A stretch of DNA of 11,024 bases from positions 1 to 11,024 of the forward strand of contig VXZL01000619.1 in the NCBI GenBank assembly GCA_009845505.1. Reading direction: 5' to 3'. The notes beneath the pieces are model-generated. The model was given only the letters and a program-made list of their open reading frames with translations, searched no databases and was not told the DNA's origin. The DNA comes from Candidatus Poribacteria bacterium (GTDB taxonomy: Bacteria; Poribacteria; WGA-4E; WGA-3G). Positions 1-4,841 of this stretch are shown here, piece by piece. A program made the translations under genes and the position numbers. Position 1 is the stretch's first letter. Each line of letters begins with the position of its first letter.

Positions 1-2
1 AA

Positions 3-392
3 GAGGGAGATTGGGTACCTCTATTATCCTTTCATTATTTTACCGAAAACCCTCCGAAATATGATGGATTAAAATATATTGAAACGCCGGGGATGAGGGT
101 AGATTGGCGTGTTGAGAAGATGAGACTCTCCAAAGACAAGACACAGTTGAAATACAACGACTTCCTGACGTTGGACAGCATCCCAGCAGAGATCTATGAT
201 TACAGACTCGGCACGCGTTCAGCATTAGAGTGGGTGGTAGATCAGTACCGCGTCAAGGTAGACAAACGAAGCGGTATCGTCAACGATCCAAACCGTGAGA
301 CAGAACCGCAGTATATCATAGACCTCATCACTCGCGTTATCACCGTCAGCCTAAAGACAGTAGAGATAGTCAAAAACTTGCCTGTCTTGTAG
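3..392 (+). CDS. Type ISP restriction-modification/helicase-like protein, C-terminal fragment
   Basis: The frame is open from the left edge of the window to a TAG at 390-392, giving 130 visible residues; the true start lies outside. The fragment contains the pattern KMRLSKDKTQLKYNDFLTL, then IPAEIYDYRLGTRSALEW, VDQYRVKVDKRSGIVNDPN and a final ITVSLKTVEIVKNLP. I recognise this as the C-terminal end of very large proteins annotated as type ISP restriction-modification enzymes or DEAD/DEAH helicases, where nuclease, helicase, methyltransferase and DNA-recognition domains are fused. The recognition is from family memory, not a search. The visible part carries no catalytic motif, so whether the whole enzyme is intact cannot be judged. 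The stop codon falls inside the left arm of a palindrome, so the last residue may be set by the repeat. The next gene is about 450 bases away. Confidence 0.75.
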   Translation, partial: EGDWVPLLSFHYFTENPPKYDGLKYIETPGMRVDWRVEKMRLSKDKTQLKYNDFLTLDSIPAEIYDYRLGTRSALEWVVDQYRVKVDKRSGIVNDPNRETEPQYIIDLITRVITVSLKTVEIVKNLPVL

Positions 393-434
393 GAGCGAGT
401 GTTTTTGCTTGGGTGTTTCTCGCTCGCTCCTACA
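388..434. repeat. Inverted repeat with 12-bp arms, possible terminator
   Basis: The arm TGTAGGAGCGAG at 388-399 is repeated exactly in reverse complement as CTCGCTCCTACA at 423-434, with a 23-nt spacer. The left arm includes the stop codon of the upstream gene. It could end transcription of that gene, but there is no T-run after the right arm, so a dispersed palindromic repeat is equally likely. Confidence 0.7.
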
Positions 435-479
435 GAGGAGGCTACGGTTTCCAACGACCGACGAGTGATAACTACTGCA

Positions 480-550
480 GCCCCAGCAGGGCGGTATGTT
501 TATAGAACGCGTCTCAATCAATAGAAACAAGCCCCAGCGGGGCGGCATGT
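480..550. repeat. Pair of direct repeats, GCCCCAGCRGGGCGGYATGT
   Basis: Two 20-nt copies, at 480-499 and 531-550, differ at only two positions and are separated by 31 nt. The core GCCCCAGCGGGGC is nearly self-complementary and could form a small stem. Such paired GC-rich units look like a dispersed intergenic repeat; no function is evident. Confidence 0.75.
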
Positions 551-721
551 GTATTTCCCATCGTCTTGATTTTCGGTATCTGCTATATGATTTTTTGTTT
601 ATTCCTTAACCTCAAAATAAATTTCAAAGTGTTCAAGGACATTGCTGGCTCTACTTCTTAAAATTGTAGCACATTTGATGCGAATATTCAAGGAAAACGA
701 GTCCCAAGCGAATTATCTTAC

Positions 722-750
722 TTGATTTCCAGACGTAAATCTGCTATAAT
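722..750 (+). promoter_or_regulatory. Sigma70-type promoter of the brnTA pair
   Basis: TTGATT at 722-727 and a perfect TATAAT at 745-750 are separated by 17 nt. TGC directly precedes the -10 box, giving an extended -10. Transcription would begin near 757, leaving a leader of about 90 nt before the GTG start at 846. Confidence 0.65.
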
Positions 751-753
751 ACA

Positions 754-763
754 TCGTTAACGA
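754..763. promoter_or_regulatory. Perfect palindrome TCGTTAACGA at the predicted start of transcription
   Basis: The 10-bp palindrome begins 3 nt after the -10 box, so it covers the predicted +1. Known BrnA antitoxins repress their own operon, and a palindrome in this place is a natural operator. The assignment is inference from position and symmetry only. Confidence 0.4.
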
Positions 764-845
764 CATTGAGTGCTCCTATAAAACCAAAACGGGCAATATC
801 CAAATTGAAAACTGGACTTTCAGCAGTTATGTAGGGTGGAAAAAC

Positions 846-1130
846 GTGGGATTGGAATTTCAATGGGATAACCGTAAAGCCAAAGAAAACCTGAAAAGAC
901 ACAAGGTCTCTTTTGAAGAGGCAAAAACCGTTTTTTCGGATTTCCTCTCTCTAACTATTCCCGATCCACTGCACTCAAAAAAGGAAGAAAGGTTAATAAT
1001 TATCGGATATTCTGAAAAACAGAGACTTTTAGTCGTTGTTCACACAGAGAAAGGCGATGTCATTCGCATCATTTCTGCTCGACAAGCAACACCTTATGAA
1101 AGAAAAACCTATGAGTCAGACCACACCTAA
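846..1130 (+). CDS. brnT: BrnT-family toxin (DUF497), ribonuclease of a type II toxin-antitoxin pair
   Basis: This 94-residue protein matches the BrnT/DUF497 pattern. It has an N-terminal FQWDNRKAKENLKRHKVSFE (residues 5-24) followed by EAKTVF, a central strand region IIIGYSEKQRLLVVVHTE, and the C-terminal signature IRIISARQATPYERKTYE (73-90). BrnT of Brucella is a RelE-like ribonuclease that inhibits translation, and its antitoxin follows it. The length is typical. The start is a GTG at 846; no ATG is in frame upstream, and a purine-rich GGGTGGA lies at 834-840. The next gene overlaps its 3' end, the usual toxin-first order of brnTA. The Arg and Glu-Arg positions near the C-terminus that mark the family are all present (R74, R79, E85, R86), so nothing suggests inactivation. 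Confidence 0.88.
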   Translation: MGLEFQWDNRKAKENLKRHKVSFEEAKTVFSDFLSLTIPDPLHSKKEERLIIIGYSEKQRLLVVVHTEKGDVIRIISARQATPYERKTYESDHT

Positions 1131-1332
1131 TCAACATGACCCAGATATGCTCGATGAATACGATTTCAGTGCGGGAGTTCGGGGAAAATATGCAGAGCGA
1201 TACCACACAGGCACAAACTTGATTCGACTCGATGACGATGTCGCCGAAATGTTTCCCGATGCGAAATCTGTCAACGACGCCTTAAGAGCGTTAGGAAAAA
1301 TCATCGCCGAGCATCAGGAAAAAACGCCATAA
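1111..1332 (+). CDS. BrnA-like antitoxin, ribbon-helix-helix type
   Basis: This is a 73-residue acidic protein following and overlapping the toxin gene by 20 nt in another frame. The core DEYDFSAGVRGKYAERYHTG (15-34) is a pattern I know from small proteins encoded beside DUF497 toxins. Residues about 35-66 (a TNLIRLDDDVAEMF strand, then SVNDALRAL) fit a ribbon-helix-helix DNA-binding fold. The protein would bind and neutralise the toxin and repress the shared promoter; this role is inferred from family and position. The start is uncertain: an ATG at 1096 would add five residues, and the frame stays open further upstream inside the toxin gene. I prefer 1111 because it shortens the overlap and has a weak purine-rich GAAAG stretch before it. 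Confidence 0.8.
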   Translation: MSQTTPNQHDPDMLDEYDFSAGVRGKYAERYHTGTNLIRLDDDVAEMFPDAKSVNDALRALGKIIAEHQEKTP

Positions 1333-1550
1333 ACCAGAACCATTCCAATTCTCGGATGCCCTTTTTGGCTTTGCTGCGGTAGGTTTATATCCACCAACTC
1401 CGCCTGCTGGCTGCTGACCGCCATCTCCATTTTCCGCTTGACCTATGTCGCGCGTCTCCCACACTTCCGATCTCATCCTGCAAATCCTATAATCCTGCCC
1501 ATCCTGATCCTGACAATAGAAACTCTATTGAATCCCTTCAAAAAATTGTT

Positions 1551-1580
1551 TTGACGCTTGATAACAAAATATGGTAATCT
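1551..1580 (+). promoter_or_regulatory. Possible truA promoter
   Basis: TTGACG at 1551-1556 is followed after 18 nt by TAATCT at 1575-1580, with TGG before it as a partial extended -10. A better -10-like hexamer, TACAAT at 1584-1589, lies at poor spacing from any -35. The call is tentative. Confidence 0.35.
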
Positions 1581-1600
1581 GTGTACAATAGCAGTCGGCA

Positions 1601-1635
1601 ATTAGCCATTAGCCATCAGCCATTAGCCAACAGCC
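1601..1635 (+). repeat. Heptanucleotide array upstream of truA (ATTAGCC type)
   Basis: Five consecutive 7-mers run without interruption: ATTAGCC, ATTAGCC, ATCAGCC, ATTAGCC, AACAGCC. The array ends three bases before the truA ATG at 1639, so it occupies the place where a ribosome binding site would be. Confidence 0.85.
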
Positions 1636-1638
1636 AAT

Positions 1639-2439
1639 ATGCGAAACATTAAACTCGTGCTTGAATACGACGGAACGAACTACCATGGATGGCAGACCCA
1701 ACCGAACTTGCCAACAATCCAAGACACAATTGAGGATGCTTTGGCACGGTTAACCAAAACCTCGATACAAATCATCGGAGCAGGGAGAACAGATACCGGG
1801 GTCCATGCCGAGGGTCAGGTTGCCAATTTCCAGACGGACGCACAGATGCCCGTTATCGCATTTCAGAAAGGTCTCAACGCTATGTTACCACGGGATATCG
1901 TCGTCTGTTCCGCAACAGAGGTGTCTCCAGAGTTCCATGCCCGTTTCAGCGCAACAAGCCGTCGATACCGGTACACAATTCTGAATCGGGAATACCCGAC
2001 CGCACTTTCGCGACAGACGAGTTACTTCTTTCCGACCACAATTGACGTGCCAAGAGCAAACATCCTCTGCCAAGTGCTGGTCGGCAAACACGATTTCTCG
2101 TCCTTCCAAAAGACAGGAAGTGATCGGATAAATCCCGTCTGTGAAATTTACGAGGTATCCTGTTGGAAGAAAGAGCCTTATGTCTATTTTGAAATCGAAG
2201 CCGATGCGTTTCTGCGAGGAATGGTCCGCGCCATCGTCGGCACTCTCCTGAAATGTATGAAGGAAGACGATGCTGAAACGGAGCTACGCCGCATTTTAGA
2301 AGCCAAAGATAGAGCCGCGGCAGGAACATCAGTCCCTGCCCATGGGTTGTCACTCATTGAAGTTAAATATAACACTAAAACTATTCTTGTAGCATGGTTT
2401 CCTGTTAGGCTGTGCATCTTCTGTAGCACAAACTTTTAG
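1639..2439 (+). CDS. truA: tRNA pseudouridine(38-40) synthase TruA
   Basis: TruA converts uridines 38-40 in the anticodon arm of many tRNAs to pseudouridine. The N-terminus KLVLEYDGTNYHGWQTQPN and the catalytic motif GAGRTDTGVHAEGQVANF are both present, with the nucleophile at D52. Further family blocks are RRYRYTI (about 128-134), FLRGMVRAIVGTLL and a C-terminal PAHGLSLIEVKY ending near residue 244. Family members usually stop close to that point; here 22 more residues follow. The last 17 (from residue 250) are translated from the 65-bp interspersed repeat that starts at 2386, and the TAG stop lies in the repeat hairpin. The enzyme core looks intact. The ATG at 1639 has no Shine-Dalgarno sequence; a heptamer array stands directly before it. 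No other in-frame start fits better, because the protein begins exactly at the conserved strand. Confidence 0.95.
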   Translation: MRNIKLVLEYDGTNYHGWQTQPNLPTIQDTIEDALARLTKTSIQIIGAGRTDTGVHAEGQVANFQTDAQMPVIAFQKGLNAMLPRDIVVCSATEVSPEFHARFSATSRRYRYTILNREYPTALSRQTSYFFPTTIDVPRANILCQVLVGKHDFSSFQKTGSDRINPVCEIYEVSCWKKEPYVYFEIEADAFLRGMVRAIVGTLLKCMKEDDAETELRRILEAKDRAAAGTSVPAHGLSLIEVKYNTKTILVAWFPVRLCIFCSTNF

Positions 2440-2450
2440 TTTGTGTCTTT
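2386..2450 (+). repeat. 65-bp interspersed repeat, copy 1, overlapping the truA 3' end
   Basis: This unit is repeated immediately downstream with only 3 mismatches in 65 positions. It starts with CTTGTAGCAYGGTTTCCTG and ends with GTAGCACAAAC-type hairpin sequence and TCTTT. A shorter related unit lies at 3604-3627. The first 54 bases of this copy are translated as the tail and stop of truA. Confidence 0.9.
2427..2450 (+). terminator. Hairpin with T-rich tail after truA
   Basis: CACAAACT at 2427-2434 pairs perfectly with AGTTTGTG at 2438-2445 around a TTT loop, followed by TCTTT. The truA stop codon (2437-2439) lies within the structure. An identical hairpin and tail occur in the second repeat copy at 2492-2515. 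Two tandem weak terminators are plausible, but the stems are AT-rich and the tails short. Confidence 0.45.
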
Positions 2451-2515
2451 CTTGTAGCACGGTTTCCTGTTAGACTGTGCATCTTCCGTAGCACAAACTT
2501 TTAGTTTGTGTCTTT
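2451..2515 (+). repeat. 65-bp interspersed repeat, copy 2
   Basis: This is the second tandem copy of the unit at 2386-2450, differing at three transitions (T/C, G/A and T/C). It includes the same CACAAACT-TTT-AGTTTGTG hairpin at 2492-2510. Confidence 0.9.
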
Positions 2516-2518
2516 CTT

Positions 2519-2553
2519 AACCGATAACCGACAACCAAAGACCGACAACCACT
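2519..2553 (+). repeat. Heptanucleotide array before the HD gene (AACCGAC type)
   Basis: Five 7-mers in a row: AACCGAT, AACCGAC, AACCAAA, GACCGAC, AACCACT. The array ends just before the AAGGAG ribosome binding site at 2557-2562 of the next gene. Confidence 0.8.
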
Positions 2554-2571
2554 CAAAAGGAGCAGTCCCTT

Positions 2572-3585
2572 ATGAACTACGCCCAAGTCTTGAATGAATT
2601 GGAAACTTTGGTCAACGAAACCTTCGCACTTTGGGAACACAACCGTGTCGGTTTCCAGTGGCGACATTACACATGGAACCATACCATGCGTGTGCGTGCG
2701 CTGAGTATGGAACTCGGGAAGCGTGAAGGCGGTGATGTGAAATTGCTTGAAGTCGCTGGCACCCTGCACGACATCACCAAAAGGTACGATGGCGTTATTT
2801 TGACAGATGACAACGGACAACGCATCCTCGACCATAACGGGTTCTGGTTGAACGAAACCCTCACGCCTGCCGGTCAAAACATCGTTACAGAACTCTACGA
2901 TAAGCATGACCTCCACGGCACAGTCCACCATGAATCCGGGGCAGTCATCACAGAGAACATATTGGGGATGTACGACTTTGAACCCGATTTCGTACAAGCC
3001 GCAACAGCTGTCGTCCTCGCGCACCTAAAACCGATGAATCTCACAGCGGAGGACTTCAAACTGCTCTACAACAGGATCGAAAACCAGGTCCTCTACGATG
3101 CTGACACCATGGATCCGAACGTCGGGTACACCGCTTTCTTCCGAAACATCCATATACATTCATACTTCGCACTCCAACGCGGAAGCTTTGACTTAGAAGA
3201 CTACGTGCGGAACCTACCGCGCTGGATTAATTCCAAGCAAGAATTCGTTGATAAACTCTTGACCGAAGCCTCCCGCGAAGTCGCCCAAGCGCGACAGGAC
3301 AGGAATCAACACCTTTTCTTGCAAATGGTAGATGAATTAGACGATATGGAGATAAATCGGAAATACGGATTGCTGGGGGTAATTGAATACTTTGTCAGTG
3401 TAACCGAAGATCCACACTTCCTGAATCAACTTGACTACCTACAAAACGAGTGGCTTCCACAACGCCAGCAATGGTTGGCTGAGGAAGAACAGGACGCATC
3501 CGCACGCGACCGCGCCCAAGCCGCAATTGATCGGGTTGACGATTTCCTAACCCTCTTAACCCGCGAAACCAACGGAGAAATTTAA
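2572..3585 (+). CDS. HD-domain metal-dependent phosphohydrolase or diiron oxygenase
   Basis: This 337-residue cytosolic protein has an HD fold with a full ligand set: H37 (NHTMRVRAL), H66-D67 (AGTLHDITKRYD), H119 or H120 (TVHHESGA), H151 (VVLAHLKP) and D178 (YDADTMD). The two extra histidines between the HD pair and the last Asp fit a two-metal site, as in YqeK-type hydrolases and in diiron oxygenases such as PhnZ. A helical segment with VAQARQDRNQHLF around 239-262 resembles the end of YedJ/YpgQ-like HD proteins. The last 75 residues are a charged helical extension I cannot assign. The start at 2572 is supported by AAGGAG at 2557-2562. The substrate cannot be told from sequence; nucleotide hydrolysis is the safer family guess. 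The neighbouring dioxygenase raises an oxidative alternative. Confidence 0.8.
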   Translation: MNYAQVLNELETLVNETFALWEHNRVGFQWRHYTWNHTMRVRALSMELGKREGGDVKLLEVAGTLHDITKRYDGVILTDDNGQRILDHNGFWLNETLTPAGQNIVTELYDKHDLHGTVHHESGAVITENILGMYDFEPDFVQAATAVVLAHLKPMNLTAEDFKLLYNRIENQVLYDADTMDPNVGYTAFFRNIHIHSYFALQRGSFDLEDYVRNLPRWINSKQEFVDKLLTEASREVAQARQDRNQHLFLQMVDELDDMEINRKYGLLGVIEYFVSVTEDPHFLNQLDYLQNEWLPQRQQWLAEEEQDASARDRAQAAIDRVDDFLTLLTRETNGEI

Positions 3586-3603
3586 GCCGCAGCCCTCTCT
3601 TTT

Positions 3604-3630
3604 GTAGCATAACCTGTTAGGTTGTGCCTT
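3604..3630 (+). repeat. Hairpin repeat of the GTAGCA family, possible terminator of the HD gene
   Basis: GCATAACCT at 3607-3615 pairs with AGGTTGTGC at 3619-3627 around a GTT loop, with one T-G wobble, 18 nt after the HD gene's stop. It is preceded by TTTGTA and followed by CTTTC. It is related to the first half of the 65-bp units at 2386-2515, which carry CCTGTTAG and CTGTGC in the same order. Confidence 0.7.
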
Positions 3631-3698
3631 TCAAACGTTATGTTCGTCCAAGAATTTCTATCTCACAGAATGCGGGATGGTCAAAATTGCGTAAGTCC

Positions 3699-3707
3699 TG
3701 TTATAAG
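3699..3707 (+). promoter_or_regulatory. Possible extended -10 element for the PhyH gene
   Basis: TGTTATAAG at 3699-3707 is an extended -10 element. No good -35 hexamer lies 16-18 nt upstream, so only a tentative call is possible. It would give a leader of about 85 nt. Confidence 0.25.
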
Positions 3708-3753
3708 TTAAGCTTGGTAGCAGTTGCGAAGGTTTTATCTGCCACGGATGCTC

Positions 3754-3781
3754 TTAACTAACAACTTATAACCAACAACTA
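3754..3781 (+). repeat. Short heptanucleotide array before the PhyH gene
   Basis: Four 7-mers: TTAACTA, ACAACTT, ATAACCA, ACAACTA, each with an AAC core in the same phase. The array runs up to the ribosome binding site AAGGAG at 3785-3790. The individual units are degenerate, so the phasing is the main evidence. Confidence 0.55.
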
Positions 3782-3797
3782 CAAAAGGAGTTTTACC

Positions 3798-4661
3798 ATG
3801 AATACCCCAACGACAAGCGCACCGACAGATGGCATCCAAATTCCGTATCCACCCGACCTCTATCGCTTTGACACCACTGCTGAGGGGATTTCTGGTGGGT
3901 TTCCAGCTGTAACCGAGGCGGACATTGAATACTTTCATCAGTACGGTTACCTCGTCATCAATGATGCTTTTAATCCCACCGAAGTCGAGGATGCATTAGC
4001 AGGCATGACGCATCTCATGGACGGAAAGTGTCCCGATTTTCGGGCAATCCAATTTGAACCAAAACTCGGCAAACAGAAAGACGAACTGGAGGGTCAGGAA
4101 CGCCGTGACGCTATCAGAAAAATTTTCAAATTCGTAGACCACGAACCGCGTCTAAACGCCATGGCAGCCCATTCAGGACTCCTCGGTGTCCTTGAACAGA
4201 TTGTGGAGGACACACCCAAATTGTTCCAAGATATGGCACTCCTCAAACCCCCGCGCTATGGATCGGAAAAACCGTGGCATCAGGATTGTGCCTATTTCAA
4301 TCTTCCCGAAGGGACGACGGTCGTCGGTGTATGGATCGCTTTAGATGAAGCCACACCTGAAAACGGATGCTTACACATCATACCGGGTTCAAATATCGAG
4401 GGACCGATGATCCATTTCAAACGGCGGGATTGGCAGATTTGTGATACAGATGTACCCGTAGGGCGCGATACTATGGTACCACTCAAGCCGGGCGGCTGTC
4501 TCTTCTGGCACGGATTGACACATCACGGAAGTCCGGTCAACCAGTCTGATCAAGGGCGACGCGCACTCCAATTCCACTATATACCAGCAAGTGCTGGAGA
4601 AATTACAACGCAAGAGCGCATGGCTGTTTACGGCAGCGAAGGGAAAGATGTAGATTGTTAA
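3798..4661 (+). CDS. Phytanoyl-CoA dioxygenase (PhyH) family Fe(II)/2-oxoglutarate oxygenase
   Basis: This 287-residue protein belongs to the PhyH family of non-haem iron oxygenases, which use O2 and 2-oxoglutarate to hydroxylate small molecules. The iron triad is visible as H161 and D163 in KPWHQDCAYFNLP, with the distal H243 in GLTHHGSPVNQS. R254, eleven residues after it, is placed to bind 2-oxoglutarate, as in human PHYH. The block VWIALDEATPENGCLHIIPG (178-197) is a family signature. The N-terminal FHQYGYLVINDAF (46-58) is the usual entry strand. The length is typical and the site complete. The start follows AAGGAG with a 7-nt gap. The family is highly expanded in some sponge-associated bacteria and its substrates are mostly unknown; none can be assigned here. 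The preceding HD gene may be a partner. Confidence 0.92.
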   Translation: MNTPTTSAPTDGIQIPYPPDLYRFDTTAEGISGGFPAVTEADIEYFHQYGYLVINDAFNPTEVEDALAGMTHLMDGKCPDFRAIQFEPKLGKQKDELEGQERRDAIRKIFKFVDHEPRLNAMAAHSGLLGVLEQIVEDTPKLFQDMALLKPPRYGSEKPWHQDCAYFNLPEGTTVVGVWIALDEATPENGCLHIIPGSNIEGPMIHFKRRDWQICDTDVPVGRDTMVPLKPGGCLFWHGLTHHGSPVNQSDQGRRALQFHYIPASAGEITTQERMAVYGSEGKDVDC

Positions 4662-4663
4662 TA

Positions 4664-4777
4664 GCGGTCAGCAGTCAGGGCGGGTTGCTACGCAACCCTC
4701 TCAGCCATCAGTAAAGAGAAAGAGGTGTTCTGTAACGCTTGCGTCTTTGCTATCTTGCTGACTGCTGACTGCTGAAA
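4664..4777. repeat. Heptamer units GCGGTCA/GCAGTCA and GCTGACT in the convergent spacer
   Basis: GCGGTCA and GCAGTCA follow each other at 4664-4677. GCTGACT, GCTGACT and GCTGAAA follow at 4757-4777. The 11-mer GTCAGCAGTCA at 4668-4677 and its flank is matched in reverse complement by TGACTGCTGAC in the second group. Thus heptad units face each other in opposite orientation across the spacer. Confidence 0.6.
4682..4698. terminator. Hairpin downstream of the PhyH gene
   Basis: GGGTTGC at 4682-4688 pairs perfectly with GCAACCC at 4692-4698 around a TAC loop. It lies 21 nt past the PhyH stop, between two convergent genes. There is no T-run, so it may act only as a transcript end-protecting stem or a weak terminator. 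Confidence 0.5.
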
Positions 4778-4788
4778 GCGCAGCCGGG

Positions 4789-4806
4789 GAATGCCATAAG
4801 GCATTC
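4789..4806. terminator. Hairpin downstream of the - strand oxidoreductase gene
   Basis: GAATGCC at 4789-4795 pairs perfectly with GGCATTC at 4800-4806 around an ATAA loop. It lies 36 bases beyond the stop of the Gfo/Idh/MocA gene and could end transcripts from either side of the convergent spacer. Confidence 0.5.
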
Positions 4807-4841
4807 ATACCGTTGATTTCTGACCGCTGACAACCATTAAG

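Larger units (their letters stand above)
393..845. other. Gene-free spacer with repeats and the brnTA promoter
   Basis: No convincing coding region was found here on either strand. The left third holds the right arm of the palindrome at 423-434 and the two GC-rich direct repeats at 480-550. The middle (about 551-715) is AT-rich and shows nothing I can name. The right end carries the promoter and palindrome of the toxin-antitoxin pair. The minus-strand reading frames over 351-548 are made of repeat sequence. Confidence 0.6.
1333..1638. other. Spacer between the toxin-antitoxin pair and truA
   Basis: I see no gene here. A degenerate ATCCTG-rich stretch occupies 1475-1515, with five ATCCTG/ATCCTA units at uneven 6-9 nt spacing. 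A possible truA promoter follows at 1551-1580. The last part is a 7-nt tandem array ending three bases before the truA start codon. A minus-strand frame over 1291-1476 has no recognisable product and was not called. Confidence 0.55.

Noticed and set aside
351..548. Minus-strand frame of 65 codons across the left spacer
   Set aside because: It is read through the palindrome and the GC-rich direct repeats, so the open frame comes from repeat sequence.
664..681. TTGTAGCACA as another copy of the GTAGCA hairpin repeat
   Set aside because: Only the first ten bases agree and the sequence after them does not form the hairpin.
1946..2353. Minus-strand open frame (135 codons) inside truA
   Set aside because: It is antisense to conserved TruA blocks and has no family features.
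2470..3024. Long minus-strand open frame (184 codons) over the HD gene
   Set aside because: It lies fully against a gene with a clear domain, a good ribosome binding site and conserved catalytic residues, and its own product shows no recognisable motif.
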